A stretch of 64,000 nt of DNA from Pseudidiomarina aquimaris (lineage in GTDB: Bacteria > Pseudomonadota > Gammaproteobacteria > Enterobacterales > Alteromonadaceae). Below the pieces are notes generated by a model, which saw only the letters and a list, made by a program, of their open reading frames with translations, searched no databases and had not been told where the DNA came from. A program made the position numbers and the translations under genes. Within the stretch, counting starts at the first letter, position 1; every line of letters begins with the position of its first letter. The stretch covers positions 186,001 through 250,000 of the forward strand of contig NZ_PIPT01000005.1 of NCBI RefSeq assembly GCF_003987395.1, in the 5' to 3' direction. Positions 52,247 to 60,378 of this stretch are shown piece after piece.

Positions 52247-53229
52247 GCGCGCCCATCAAAGTCTTCATAAGCCTGCACAATACGTTGTACGACCGGATGA
52301 CGGACAACATCGCCTGCTTGGAAGAAGGTAAAGCTGATATCCGGCACATCACGCAGCACTTCAATGACGTGACGCAAACCCGATTTCTGCCCACGCGGCA
52401 AGTCGACCTGAGTAATGTCGCCGGTGATCACCGCACGCGAATTAAAGCCAATTCGGGTCAGGAACATCTTCATCTGTTCACAGGTGGTGTTTTGGCTTTC
52501 ATCGAGAATAATAAACGCATCGTTGAGTGTGCGACCACGCATATAAGCGAGGGGAGCAACTTCAATGACGTTACGCTCAATGAGTTTTTCCACACGTTCA
52601 AAGCCGAGCATCTCAAACAATGCATCGTAAAGTGGGCGCAGATAAGGGTCGACCTTTTGTGCCAGGTCACCGGGTAAGAAACCAAGTTTTTCGCCTGCTT
52701 CAACCGCAGGACGGGTCAGCAGAATGCGGCGAATTTCTTGCCGTTCTAAAGCATCTACTGCTGCAGCAACGGCCAAATAGGTTTTACCCGTACCGGCAGG
52801 GCCCACGCCAAAATTGACGTCGTGACTCAAAATAGCACGCACGTATTCCGCTTGGTTGTGGTTACGTGGCTTGATCATGCCGCGCTTGGTTTTGATGTGC
52901 GTCATTTTTTCGGCCGCAGGGTCGCCCTGACCTTGCTCAAGCACGTTCGCTTGTTGGATAGCAAGGTGCACTTGTTGCGGCTCGATTTCACCCGCTTGGC
53001 CTTTCACGGTGGCGGTTTCCACATACAAATCACGCAGCAACTTAGCGGCTGCGTTGACGGTATGTTGTGGACCAATTAAACGGAAGGCATCGTTGCGGTA
53101 GGTAATTTCAATGCCGAGGCGGCGTTCAATGTGTTTCAAGTTTTCATCGAACGGGCCGCAGAGCTCGGCCAAGCGCCGGCTATCTGCCGGCTCTAGGTTT
53201 ATATCTAATGTTGTGAGCTGTGGACTCAA
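52243..53229 (-). CDS. ybeZ: PhoH-like ATPase YbeZ
   Basis: PhoH-family P-loop ATPase of 328 residues that partners YbeY. Walker A is GPAGTGKT, Walker B lies in DAFIILDESQNTT, and an N-terminal KH-like segment precedes them. It stands in the miaB-ybeZ-ybeY-corC-lnt order of E. coli. Confidence 0.95.
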   Translation of the reverse strand: MSPQLTTLDINLEPADSRRLAELCGPFDENLKHIERRLGIEITYRNDAFRLIGPQHTVNAAAKLLRDLYVETATVKGQAGEIEPQQVHLAIQQANVLEQGQGDPAAEKMTHIKTKRGMIKPRNHNQAEYVRAILSHDVNFGVGPAGTGKTYLAVAAAVDALERQEIRRILLTRPAVEAGEKLGFLPGDLAQKVDPYLRPLYDALFEMLGFERVEKLIERNVIEVAPLAYMRGRTLNDAFIILDESQNTTCEQMKMFLTRIGFNSRAVITGDITQVDLPRGQKSGLRHVIEVLRDVPDISFTFFQAGDVVRHPVVQRIVQAYEDFDGRA

Positions 53230-53262
53230 ATGAACCTCTTTTAGCTTACTAAATGTGCTAGC

Positions 53263-54705
53263 TTAGGATTGTTGCGGCGGCACAAAGCTCGCCACGCCTA
53301 GCTCGTCAGGCTGCGTACGTGATTGACGCGCCAGAATGTCTTGAGGTGCGGTATCAACACGCAAGCCCATTTCATCTTCGACGCGAATCACCTCACCACG
53401 CAATGAATTGGCAAACACATCGGTGATTTTCACATCAACGAATTTACCCACCATGCGTGGGTTGCCAACAAAGTTCACGACACGGTTGTTCTCGGTACGC
53501 CCGCTTAATTCCATCGGATCTTTCTTCGACGGACCAGTGACCAAGATACGTTGTTCAGTGCCAACCATACGGCGAGCATGCGCGTGTGCTTGCTGGTTCA
53601 ATCGTTGCTGCAATAGGTGCAGACGCTGCTTCTTGGTTTCTTCGCTGACATCGTCAGGCAAATCGGCCGCAGGCGTGCCAGGACGTGCGCTGTAAATGAA
53701 GCTGAAGCTTAAATCGAAATCAACGGCCTGAATAAGGTCCATGGTTGCTTCAAAATCAGCGTCGGTTTCGCCTGGGAAGCCAATGATAAAGTCCGACGAC
53801 ATGGCCATTTCAGGACGAATTTTCTTCAGCTTGCGGATCTGCGCTTTGTATTCGAGCGCTGTGTGACCGCGCTTCATCAGCGTCAACACGCGATCTGCAC
53901 CACTTTGTACCGGTAGGTGCAAGTGGTTCACTAATTCCGGAATTGTCGCATAAGCTTCAATGATGTCGTCAGTGAACTCCACCGGATGCGAGGTGGTGTA
54001 ACGAATACGGTCGATACCATCAATGGCAGCAACTAAGTGCAACAATTCTGAGAAGCGGCATACTGAACCATCAAAGTGTTCGCCGCGATAAGCATTCACG
54101 TTTTGCCCAAGCAAGTTCACTTCACGCACGCCTTGCTCAGCCAATTGCGCGATTTCATACAGAACGTCATCGACCGGGCGGCTGACTTCTTCACCACGGG
54201 TGTAAGGCACCACACAGAAGGTACAATACTTGCTGCAACCTTCCATGATCGAAACAAAAGCCGAAGGGCCATCTGACGTTGGTTCTGGCAAACGGTCGAA
54301 CTTTTCAATTTCTGGGAATGAGATATCCACCATCGGGGTGTGGTCGCTTTGCACTTGCTTGACCATTTCTGGCAGGCGGTGCAGGGTTTGCGGACCAAAC
54401 ACGATATCGACAAATGGCGCACGGCTGCGAATATGCTCGCCTTCTTGTGAGGCCACACAGCCACCGACACCGATCACCAGGTCAGGTTTACTGTCTTTCA
54501 GTGTTTTCCAGCGACCGAGCTGATGGAACACTTTTTCTTGGGCTTTCTCACGAATAGAGCAGGTATTGAGCAGGATCAAATCAGCATCTTCTGCTTCGGC
54601 TGCGACTTCATAGCCGTGGGTTGCCTTCAGTAGATCTGCCATTTTTGCAGAGTCGTACTCGTTCATCTGGCAGCCCCAAGTTTTGATGTATAACTTCTTG
54701 CTCAT
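53263..54705 (-). CDS. miaB: tRNA-2-methylthio-N6-isopentenyladenosine methylthiotransferase
   Basis: Radical-SAM enzyme of 480 residues that methylthiolates i6A37 in tRNA. The N-terminal cluster Cys is in [10 protein letters not shown] with later cysteines in [11 protein letters not shown] and GGCVASQEG. The radical-SAM motif is [13 protein letters not shown] domain follows near the C-terminus. ATG 54705 matches E. coli; an upstream extension of 23 codons is not conserved. Confidence 0.97.
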   Translation of the reverse strand: MSKKLYIKTWGCQMNEYDSAKMADLLKATHGYEVAAEAEDADLILLNTCSIREKAQEKVFHQLGRWKTLKDSKPDLVIGVGGCVASQEGEHIRSRAPFVDIVFGPQTLHRLPEMVKQVQSDHTPMVDISFPEIEKFDRLPEPTSDGPSAFVSIMEGCSKYCTFCVVPYTRGEEVSRPVDDVLYEIAQLAEQGVREVNLLGQNVNAYRGEHFDGSVCRFSELLHLVAAIDGIDRIRYTTSHPVEFTDDIIEAYATIPELVNHLHLPVQSGADRVLTLMKRGHTALEYKAQIRKLKKIRPEMAMSSDFIIGFPGETDADFEATMDLIQAVDFDLSFSFIYSARPGTPAADLPDDVSEETKKQRLHLLQQRLNQQAHAHARRMVGTEQRILVTGPSKKDPMELSGRTENNRVVNFVGNPRMVGKFVDVKITDVFANSLRGEVIRVEDEMGLRVDTAPQDILARQSRTQPDELGVASFVPPQQS

Positions 54706-54770
54706 AAAATTGTTGCGCTCACTTGCGTTGGTGTATGTCAAAAGGGTCGTTATTTTAGCCTGTTCTGGAC

Positions 54771-55655
54771 TCAACTGCCAACTTTGCCGCTGCTTTCTGC
54801 TTTCCGTCGGGTGCGAATGGCAAGATAACCTGCCATGGTAATGATTGCAGCGCCGATAAGCATGTACCAGGTAATCGCTTCATCCCAGAACCAGTAGCCC
54901 ATCAAGGCCGCGAAAATCACTGAGCTGTAGGTAAACACCCCGACCCTTGCCGCAGGGGCGAGCGAGAAGGCTTTGGTCATGCCTAGCTGGCCACCGACGG
55001 CAAGTAATCCCATGGCTAAAATGCCGAACCAATGTTCCGCGGCAATGGGACTGCCGAGCCAAAGCAAGGGAATTGCGGAGAGTAAAGTCGATAGCGCAGA
55101 AAAATAGAAGACAATCTTGCTCGAGGATTCCGTCGCCGACATTTGTCGAATAAGGGTTTTCGTGAATGCTGCTAAACAAGCTGCGACAAATGCCACTGCA
55201 ATCACTGGGGAGAGTTCTGCCGCCGCCGGATTCAAGAAGACAAATACACCGACAAAGCCGATAGCGATTGCGAGCCAGGTTTGCGGTAGTACTCTTTCTT
55301 TTAACCAAACACGGCCGATAATCGGGATTAAAAACGGCGAGAGGAGCAGTACCAAAGTGGCTTGTGCTAGTGGAATCGTGGCAATGGCATAAAAGAACAA
55401 GTACATCGCCGCGAGTCCGGCAATACCGCGGCTCAAGTGAAACTTCCAAGCTTTAGTTTTAAAGGCACTCGGGCCTTTGCGCCACAGCCAAGGCAGCAAT
55501 ACCACAAACGCCATTAAATTGCGGAAAAACACCAGTTGCTCAGAAGGCACGTCGGTGCTCAAATACTTGACCAGCGCACTCACGCCAGCAAAGCAAAGCT
55601 CCGCTGTGACCACCAGTAACGAAGCAATGACTACGGTGCGTTGAGGAGTTTCCAT
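54771..55655 (-). CDS. EamA/DMT-superfamily transporter
   Basis: A 294-residue membrane protein with about ten hydrophobic helices arranged as two EamA repeats, first from [14 protein letters not shown] and then from [19 protein letters not shown]. The substrate is unknown. ATG 55655 is chosen; an extension of ten codons crosses the intergenic direct repeat ATGCAAGCC (55672 and 55681). It is divergent from the DUF486 gene. Confidence 0.85.
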   Translation of the reverse strand: METPQRTVVIASLLVVTAELCFAGVSALVKYLSTDVPSEQLVFFRNLMAFVVLLPWLWRKGPSAFKTKAWKFHLSRGIAGLAAMYLFFYAIATIPLAQATLVLLLSPFLIPIIGRVWLKERVLPQTWLAIAIGFVGVFVFLNPAAAELSPVIAVAFVAACLAAFTKTLIRQMSATESSSKIVFYFSALSTLLSAIPLLWLGSPIAAEHWFGILAMGLLAVGGQLGMTKAFSLAPAARVGVFTYSSVIFAALMGYWFWDEAITWYMLIGAAIITMAGYLAIRTRRKAESSGKVGS

Positions 55656-55712
55656 AATTACCTTAGATGCAAGCCTTAGATGCAAGCCTCAGATTCAATA
55701 GGGATAGATGAA

Positions 55713-56066
55713 ATGAACCGTTATCTTATCACGATCAGTCTGCTCACTCTTAGTAATGTTTTCATGACCTTTGCATGGTATGCGCATCTAAAAAACCTTG
55801 CCGATAAGCCGTGGATTGTTGCAGCTTTTTTAAGCTGGGGAGTGGCCCTATTCGAGTATTTGCTACAGGTACCTGCGAATCGTATCGGCTTTGAGGTCAT
55901 GAACTTGGGTCAGCTAAAGATCCTACAAGAGGTCATCACTTTAACGGTATTCGTGCCTTTCGCTATTTTTTATATGAAAGAAAAGCTGACATGGGATTAT
56001 TTATGGGCCGGTCTATGTATACTTGGAGCAGTCTTTTTTATTATGCGAGCTAAGTTAACTGGGTAA
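55713..56066 (+). CDS. DUF486-family small membrane protein
   Basis: A 117-residue protein with four transmembrane helices and the DUF486 signatures TFAWYAHLK, ALFEYLLQVPANRIGF and LKILQEVITL. These belong to the drug/metabolite transporter superfamily, but no transport activity is known to me. ubiF begins 9 nt after its stop. Confidence 0.88.
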   Translation: MNRYLITISLLTLSNVFMTFAWYAHLKNLADKPWIVAAFLSWGVALFEYLLQVPANRIGFEVMNLGQLKILQEVITLTVFVPFAIFYMKEKLTWDYLWAGLCILGAVFFIMRAKLTG

Positions 56067-56075
56067 GAGCTAACG

Positions 56076-57209
56076 ATGCAGATTGTTATAGTAGGTGGTG
56101 GATTAGTTGGCGCTAGTGCAGCGGTTGCTGCGGTGCGTGCGGGTCATCAGGTAACGCTATTGGAACGCGGCGCAGCGCCCGATGCTGGCGCAGCGAGCGA
56201 CGACTGGGATTTGCGTATTTCGTCGGTGCACCAAACCAATGTCGCCTGGCTGGAAGAATTAGGTGTCTGGGCACAGGTGGAGCCGACGAAGTTTCTAAGT
56301 TATGACGGACTGAGCGTGACCACTCGCGATCGTCAGACGTTGAACTTTTCTGCCCAAGAAGTTGCCGCCGAACGGTTAGGCGTGATGGTCGAGAACGATG
56401 CTCTGGTGCGTGCCTGCTGGCAAGTTTTACGCACACATGATTCCGCTACGTTACTACCTGAAACTGAAGTAAAGGGCTATGGGCTAGCGCAACGAGCGAT
56501 AACACTTAGCGATGGTCAGACACTGAATTACGATCTGCTCATCGGCGCCGATGGCGCAAACTCTGCCGTTGCCAAAGCTGCTGGCATAGGCGTGCGCGGA
56601 TGGGATTACGGCATGCGTTGCCTGTTGGCAATTGCCGAAGTTGAACAACCGTTACCCGCCGCAACATGGGAAGTCTTCCGTGCTGAAGGTCCTTATGCAC
56701 TATTGCCGTTAGGTGAACATCTGGCCTGTTTAATTGATTACCGTACTGAAGAAGAATGGCGCAACGCCGCAACTGCTGAAGTTGAACAAAAACTGCAGGC
56801 AACCTTCACCGATGTCATCGGTCCCTACAAACTGCAGAAACATGCAAGCTTTCCGCTGCGGCGCCAACGTGCATTACGTTATTTCGACCCGTGCGGTGTA
56901 GCATTGATTGGCGATGCTGCACACAGTATTCATCCGCTAGCGGGGCAGGGTGTAAACTTGGGTTTTACTGATGTGCAGGTGCTTTTTGAACAACTTGCAA
57001 AAGAGCCACTGACCACAGCTCTGGCTAACTACGAACGCCAGCAAGTAAAAGTAAATCAACAAATGATGCGCGCCATGGATGCCATTCATTGGGGCTTCCG
57101 GAGCGAGCATTTTCTACCGCGAGCAGCGGTGGCACTGGGCTTAATTGCAGTTGGGCAAATGAAGCCCCTGAAGCAACACATTATTAAAGCCGCTATGGGA
57201 TGGAAGTAA
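56076..57209 (+). CDS. ubiF: UbiH/UbiF-family FAD-dependent ubiquinone hydroxylase
   Basis: Flavin monooxygenase of 377 residues. The FAD loop is IVGGGLVGASAA at the N-terminus, the DG motif is in LLIGADGANSAVAK, and the GD motif is in LIGDAAHSIHPLAGQGVNLGF. Of the UbiH/UbiF/UbiI paralogues I name ubiF from position: in E. coli it also lies between miaB and a Leu/Met/Gln tRNA cluster. Sequence alone would support only the family. Its stop overlaps the next start codon. Confidence 0.85.
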   Translation: MQIVIVGGGLVGASAAVAAVRAGHQVTLLERGAAPDAGAASDDWDLRISSVHQTNVAWLEELGVWAQVEPTKFLSYDGLSVTTRDRQTLNFSAQEVAAERLGVMVENDALVRACWQVLRTHDSATLLPETEVKGYGLAQRAITLSDGQTLNYDLLIGADGANSAVAKAAGIGVRGWDYGMRCLLAIAEVEQPLPAATWEVFRAEGPYALLPLGEHLACLIDYRTEEEWRNAATAEVEQKLQATFTDVIGPYKLQKHASFPLRRQRALRYFDPCGVALIGDAAHSIHPLAGQGVNLGFTDVQVLFEQLAKEPLTTALANYERQQVKVNQQMMRAMDAIHWGFRSEHFLPRAAVALGLIAVGQMKPLKQHIIKAAMGWK

Positions 57210-57430
57210 TGATGCGAAAATTCATGAGTGTCTTCGGTTTGGTGTTCTTACTCAGCGGTTGCGCTGCTGAGGGCTGGTATCACAGCTGGGAGGATGAGCG
57301 TCTCGAACGCTGCCAATATGCGAAAAGCAGTGCAGAGCGTCGTGAGTGTGAATTAGAGGCAACGAAGAGTTACCAAGAGTACAAGCGTGAGCGTGAACAA
57401 GCGCTGAAAGCGACCGAAAATCAGACATAA
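57209..57430 (+). CDS. Small lipoprotein, unknown function
   Basis: A 73-residue protein with a signal ending in lipobox LSGC (GLVFLLSGCAAEG). The mature part is short, charged and helical (CxxAKSSAERRECELEATKSYQEYKRE), perhaps a coiled coil, with two Cys that could form a disulfide. The ATG at 57209 overlaps the ubiF stop (TAATG); a second ATG is the next codon. No family recognised. Confidence 0.75.
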   Translation: MMRKFMSVFGLVFLLSGCAAEGWYHSWEDERLERCQYAKSSAERRECELEATKSYQEYKREREQALKATENQT

Positions 57431-57456
57431 AAAAACCGCCGAAGGGCGGTTTCTTT
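57430..57456. terminator. Bidirectional terminator between the lipoprotein gene and the tRNA cluster
   Basis: ACCGCC and GGCGGT form the stem around GAAG, with A tracts on the left and T tracts on the right. It serves the plus-strand ubiF unit and, on the other strand, the end of the tRNA cluster. Confidence 0.85.
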
Positions 57457-57483
57457 GCATCGTTGCGGCCACCATGTATGAAA

Positions 57484-57570
57484 TGGTGCGGAGGGAGGGA
57501 CTTGAACCCTCACGTCCTTTCGGACACTAGCACCTGAAGCTAGCGCGTCTACCAATTCCGCCACCACCGC
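57484..57570 (-). tRNA. tRNA-Leu (CAG)
   Basis: Complete class II tRNA with encoded CCA. The anticodon loop is TTCAGGT and the T loop is GTTCAAGTC. One acceptor mismatch (position 5) is shared with E. coli tRNA-Leu(CAG). Confidence 0.95.
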
Positions 57571-57584
57571 AACAAGCAGTGAGA

Positions 57585-57659
57585 TGGCTGGGGTACCAGG
57601 ATTTGAACCTGGGAATGGCGGGATCAAAACCCGCTGCCTTACCGCTTGGCTATACCCCA
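57585..57659 (-). tRNA. tRNA-Gln (TTG), copy 1
   Basis: Complete 75-nt tRNA with CCA: acceptor TGGGGTA/TACCCCA and anticodon loop TTTTGAT. The sequence is identical to the next copy. Confidence 0.96.
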
Positions 57660-57682
57660 ACTCTCGGAAAACAGCTTTTAAG

Positions 57683-57757
57683 TGGCTGGGGTACCAGGAT
57701 TTGAACCTGGGAATGGCGGGATCAAAACCCGCTGCCTTACCGCTTGGCTATACCCCA
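57683..57757 (-). tRNA. tRNA-Gln (TTG), copy 2
   Basis: Second identical 75-nt copy, separated by 23 nt; a tandem duplication as in the E. coli glnV/W/U/X cluster. Confidence 0.96.
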
Positions 57758-57793
57758 ACTTAGGCTTAAAAACTTGCGCTCACCGTGAAAGGT

Positions 57794-57878
57794 TGGTGCG
57801 GACGGAGAGACTTGAACTCTCACGCCGTGAGGCACTGGAACCTAAATCCAGCGTGTCTACCAATTCCACCACGTCCGC
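57794..57878 (-). tRNA. tRNA-Leu (TAG)
   Basis: Complete 85-nt class II tRNA with CCA: acceptor GCGGACG/CGTCCGC, anticodon loop TTTAGGT. It corresponds to E. coli leuW. Confidence 0.96.
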
Positions 57879-57893
57879 CCATTGCAATTTGGT

Positions 57894-57970
57894 TGGTGGC
57901 TACGGCGAGATTCGAACTTGCGACCCCAGCATTATGAGTGCTGTGCTCTAACCAGCTGAGCTACGTAGCC
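57894..57970 (-). tRNA. Elongator tRNA-Met (CAT)
   Basis: Complete 77-nt tRNA with CCA: acceptor GGCTACG/CGTAGCC, anticodon loop CTCATAA. It is the first gene of the cluster, like E. coli metT. Confidence 0.96.
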
Positions 57971-58012
57971 ATACCAAAATTTTTCAAACTGCGCTCGGTG
58001 AGTGCGGCGCGT

Positions 58013-58041
58013 ATTATGCAAATCAGGGACTCAAGCGTCAA
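58013..58041 (-). promoter_or_regulatory. Sigma-70 promoter of the tRNA cluster
   Basis: On the minus strand TTGACG (58041-58036) and CATAAT (58018-58013) are 17 nt apart. The sequence after the -10 is GC-rich (ACGCGCCGC), a stringent-type discriminator expected for a stable-RNA promoter. The metT-like tRNA starts about 40 nt downstream. Confidence 0.85.
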
Positions 58042-58197
58042 CCTCTTTTTCGCAAAAAAACGCGTTTGCTGGCGCGATTGCTCAAAAAACCGTTTGTTTG
58101 GTTATTTAATCAACGTGATTGGGTGAGAAGGGCATTGTTAGTGCTCGGGGAAATGTATCTGAAGAGAGTTTGTTGACTAAGTAATGTAAGCGATGCT

Positions 58198-58227
58198 TTG
58201 ACAGTGGCTTCTAATAGGTGCTAATAC
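58198..58227 (+). promoter_or_regulatory. Possible promoter and operator of the antitoxin gene
   Basis: TTGACA (58198-58203), then an 18-nt gap and TAATAC (58222-58227). The near repeats CTAATAGGTG/CTAATACCTG here include AGGT-N6-ACCT, an inverted repeat that could be an autoregulatory site for the Phd-type protein. The -10 match is modest. Confidence 0.4.
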
Positions 58228-58257
58228 CTGTACCCGTTGATTGCTTGGAGTATTTTT

Positions 58258-58527
58258 ATGGATGTAAAATTTTCCGAAGATGTAATTCCACTATCAGATC
58301 TAAAAATTAACCCTGACAAGCTCGTTGAGCGAGTAAAGGATACACATCGACCTATCTTGCTTACCAGTCGAGGTCGGGGTATCGCTGTTGTCCAGTGCCT
58401 AGAAGATTATGATAATACCGCAGAGGAGTTACGGTTTGTAAAGGCTGCGGAGCAAGGACTCATCGAGGTTTGTGAAGGTGATTCGGTATCGTTGGAGGGC
58501 GCCAAGAAAACCTTAGGAATCGAGTAA
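58258..58527 (+). CDS. Phd/YefM-family antitoxin, orphan
   Basis: An 89-residue protein with the Phd/YefM fold: VIPLSDLKINPDKLVERVKDTHRPILLTSRGRGIAVVQ is the DNA-binding dimer region, and the acidic C-terminal part would wrap a toxin. ATG 58258 has GGAG 8 nt upstream. In typical systems a ParE/RelE toxin follows within a few bases. Here only about ten codons could be read after its stop before a stop codon, and unrelated sequence follows, so the toxin gene is missing. Confidence 0.8.
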   Translation: MDVKFSEDVIPLSDLKINPDKLVERVKDTHRPILLTSRGRGIAVVQCLEDYDNTAEELRFVKAAEQGLIEVCEGDSVSLEGAKKTLGIE

Positions 58528-58626
58528 ATTGAATTTTCAGGAGTACCACAAAGAATAAAATGTATCAGACATCGGTAACGAATTCGTGGTTGCCATACGG
58601 GTACCTCGTGAACCCCTTCGAGCCTG

Positions 58627-58650
58627 TGACCTTTGCCTCGCGACAAAAAA
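58627..58650 (+). repeat. 24-nt direct repeat, left copy
   Basis: Identical at all 24 positions to 63284-63307 (core CTTTGCCTCGCGACAAAAAA). Similar but diverged sequence, ending in a TAATTTAA-type motif, follows each copy. The two copies bracket the viperin operon and are 4.66 kb apart. Confidence 0.85.
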
Positions 58651-59136
58651 CTCCACCTTGTAACTGGGCATTGGGAGTGTAGGGTAGGGTATGGTGTAAT
58701 TTAACCGTATCAATACGAGGGGTTAAAAATGAAAGAATCTATTGATGAGGAAACAATACGGTGTCTGGGAAAGGCTTTATCGAATTCAGCGTGGAATGCT
58801 TGAGGTTGATGAGAACATGCTTCTTCTCTCTTCTCGTCAACGACAACCGCTTAAATACCTTAATGATAGGACGGTAGCCGTAAATACCTTTAAAGACTCG
58901 AGATACTGTAATACTTAATTTTTTAGTATGTCTATGCCATCGACATGACAAAATTACGTGTCGATTGTTTCGTGTTTTATCGACATGAAAGGCTGTTGTA
59001 TGAAGTGAAAACATTTGGATCATACCCTGCACCTTTCCAATTCTGTTCAACTTTCCACTTATGGTCGCCCTGATTTTTCGGGGGGATTACAGGGCGAATT
59101 CAGTCACCGCTAAGTTAATCCGCAGAGCTGAATAGC

Positions 59137-59158
59137 GAGGAGGGAACCTTCCCTCCTC
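59137..59158. terminator. Perfect inverted repeat after the viperin operon, probable terminator
   Basis: GAGGAGGGAA and TTCCCTCCTC are perfect 10-bp complements with only CC between them. On the minus strand it stands 44 nt after the HicA-like gene, but no clear T tract follows on either strand, so it could be a weak terminator or mRNA-stabilising stem. Confidence 0.5.
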
Positions 59159-59201
59159 TTATCATTTAAGTTGCCGTCCGCAACGCAATATAAACTGCGA
59201 T

Positions 59202-59417
59202 TTATCGGCGATATTTAAAGTTCCTTAGTACTTCTGCTTTAAACTGTCTTGGTGCTCGCCAATCACTAGGGGTGTTCGGTATCGATATACGTCTTTTTCC
59301 GTTGGGAGACACAATCTTTCCATGCTTTTTCCCTCTTTGATAAACGTACCCTCGCTTTACCAGCAACTTAACCAGCTTGTTAATTTGATCATTATTTGAG
59401 TATTTGTGATTCTTCAC
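59202..59417 (-). CDS. HicA-like small protein coupled to the viperin gene
   Basis: A 71-residue basic protein with the HicA (YcfA) double-stranded-RNA-binding-like layout: a first helix (INKLVKLLVKRGYVYQRG), then GKKHGKIVSPNGKRRISIPN, the two-strand region that in HicA carries the catalytic His (GSHHK type; here KKHGK), and a final helix. The usual second His and Ser are missing, so activity is uncertain. The GTG start is 9 nt after the viperin stop, with AAGGA 7 nt before it. No HicB antitoxin is encoded nearby. The HicA-like fold is an inference from motif shape. Confidence 0.6.
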   Translation of the reverse strand: MKNHKYSNNDQINKLVKLLVKRGYVYQRGKKHGKIVSPNGKRRISIPNTPSDWRAPRQFKAEVLRNFKYRR

Positions 59418-59426
59418 GACGATTCC

Positions 59427-60311
59427 TTACTCGCTGTAACGACTTGCGAATGCGCGCATATCGAAAGGAATCTGACTTAGCGCCTTTTGAACACCCACTT
59501 GTAAAATCGGTTTGCTCTGTAGGTGCCCACTGGTCGGGTTTACATTTTGATAAAACTGGCCTTGTGGGTTGATCATTAAATAGGACTGCCACATGTCATC
59601 ATTATCCTCAATGATCAACCTTGGATAGCTCCGCAGGTGGCGATCTACGTATGCATAGTATTGTGTATCAGTAACGACTTGAGACGCATCGTGAACCGGC
59701 AATACACGAAGTAGCTTCCATTTATCAGGCTGAATTTGGTTGATTAGCGCTGACAGGTCTTCGCGAACATTGAACGGGTTGACGACGGTGTTTAGCTTTA
59801 GCTTACCTAGTGGATTGAGGTGCCGGAATGAACGGCATAGTTCAAGCAGTTGCCTCGGGCTTAACCAACGCTTATGGCGATCGGTGCGCCCAATAGATTG
59901 CGCAATCAATTCATCGGCTGTATCGAAACTGATGCCCAGCATATCAAGGCTTGGTGCGACCTCGCGCATCATCTTATCATTGAGAAAGTGCCCGTTGGTG
60001 ATGACCGATGTTTGAAATCCGAGCGCCTTTGCTTTTACTAATGCCCTAGTAAAGTATTTACCTAGCATCATTGGTTCGCCACCGGCGAAATTAATACGAA
60101 CGCGCTGATAGCCGAGTTGCTCTCGAATAGGGTTAGAATTGAAAAAGTAGTCGGCAAGTGAATTGAGTAACGCGTCTACCTGTCCTGAATGGCCATAAAG
60201 CTCTTTACTACTAGGCTCGTCATTCCATTTAGCGTAGCAGTATGCACACCGAAAATTGCATGCCTCGGTCATATGAAAATTGATAACAAGTTCTTGAGTG
60301 CGAATAGTCAT
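59427..60311 (-). CDS. Prokaryotic viperin (radical-SAM ddh-nucleotide synthase)
   Basis: A 294-residue radical-SAM enzyme with the viperin pattern throughout. The cluster motif CNFRCAYC spans Cys18, Cys22 and Cys25 after INFHMTEA, matching human VNYHFT..CNYKC. NFAGGEP is at 74-80, GISFDTADE at 126-134 (human AISCDSFDE), KLNTVVNPFNVREDL at 172-186 (human KINSVINRFNVEEDM), DKWKLLRVLPV at 196-206 and SYLMINPQGQF at 243-253 (human DSYLILDEYMRF). Viperins convert CTP or other NTPs to 3'-deoxy-3',4'-didehydro nucleotides that stop viral RNA synthesis; prokaryotic members (pVips) defend against phage. GGAG precedes the ATG by 7 nt. No adjacent nucleotide kinase is present, so the substrate is unknown. 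Confidence 0.95.
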   Translation of the reverse strand: MTIRTQELVINFHMTEACNFRCAYCYAKWNDEPSSKELYGHSGQVDALLNSLADYFFNSNPIREQLGYQRVRINFAGGEPMMLGKYFTRALVKAKALGFQTSVITNGHFLNDKMMREVAPSLDMLGISFDTADELIAQSIGRTDRHKRWLSPRQLLELCRSFRHLNPLGKLKLNTVVNPFNVREDLSALINQIQPDKWKLLRVLPVHDASQVVTDTQYYAYVDRHLRSYPRLIIEDNDDMWQSYLMINPQGQFYQNVNPTSGHLQSKPILQVGVQKALSQIPFDMRAFASRYSE

Positions 60312-60352
60312 TATTTCTCTCCGTTAATTTAAGTCGCGGGAGAGATGATTTA

Positions 60353-60369
60353 TTAGTGCAGTGCACTAA
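60353..60369. promoter_or_regulatory. Perfect palindrome between the upstream gene and viperin
   Basis: TTAGTGCA and TGCACTAA are perfect 8-bp inverted repeats around one central base. It lies in the 67-nt gap before the viperin gene, 42 nt from its start. No T tract follows on the minus strand, so an operator for a dimeric regulator is more likely than a terminator. A good internal promoter could not be assigned. Confidence 0.6.
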
Positions 60370-60378
60370 AAAGACTTT

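Larger units (their letters stand above)
58528..59201. other. Gene-poor stretch with repeats and possible gene remnants
   Basis: No convincing gene is seen. It contains one copy of a 24-nt direct repeat (58627-58650), a short plus-strand frame from ATG 58729 (24 codons) that is interrupted, and inverted repeats of TCGACATG type (58937-58963, and another TCGACATG near 58980). GCCCTG...CAGGGC (about 59067-59095) can form a hairpin. It looks like a decayed junction between the antitoxin and the viperin operon. Confidence 0.6.

Noticed and set aside
54880-55449. 189-codon frame on the same strand inside the EamA gene
   Set aside because: It is an out-of-frame reading of a transporter with clear membrane helices in the chosen frame.
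58729-58920. Possible small gene from ATG 58729 or an overlapping +1 frame
   Set aside because: The first frame stops after 24 codons. The second, about 57 codons (MRKQYGVWERLYRIQRGML...), has no convincing ribosome-binding site or family; it could be a remnant.
58739-59050. 103-codon minus-strand frame in the gene-poor stretch
   Set aside because: Composition is unlike a protein, no start signal is present, and it spans the TCGACATG inverted repeats.
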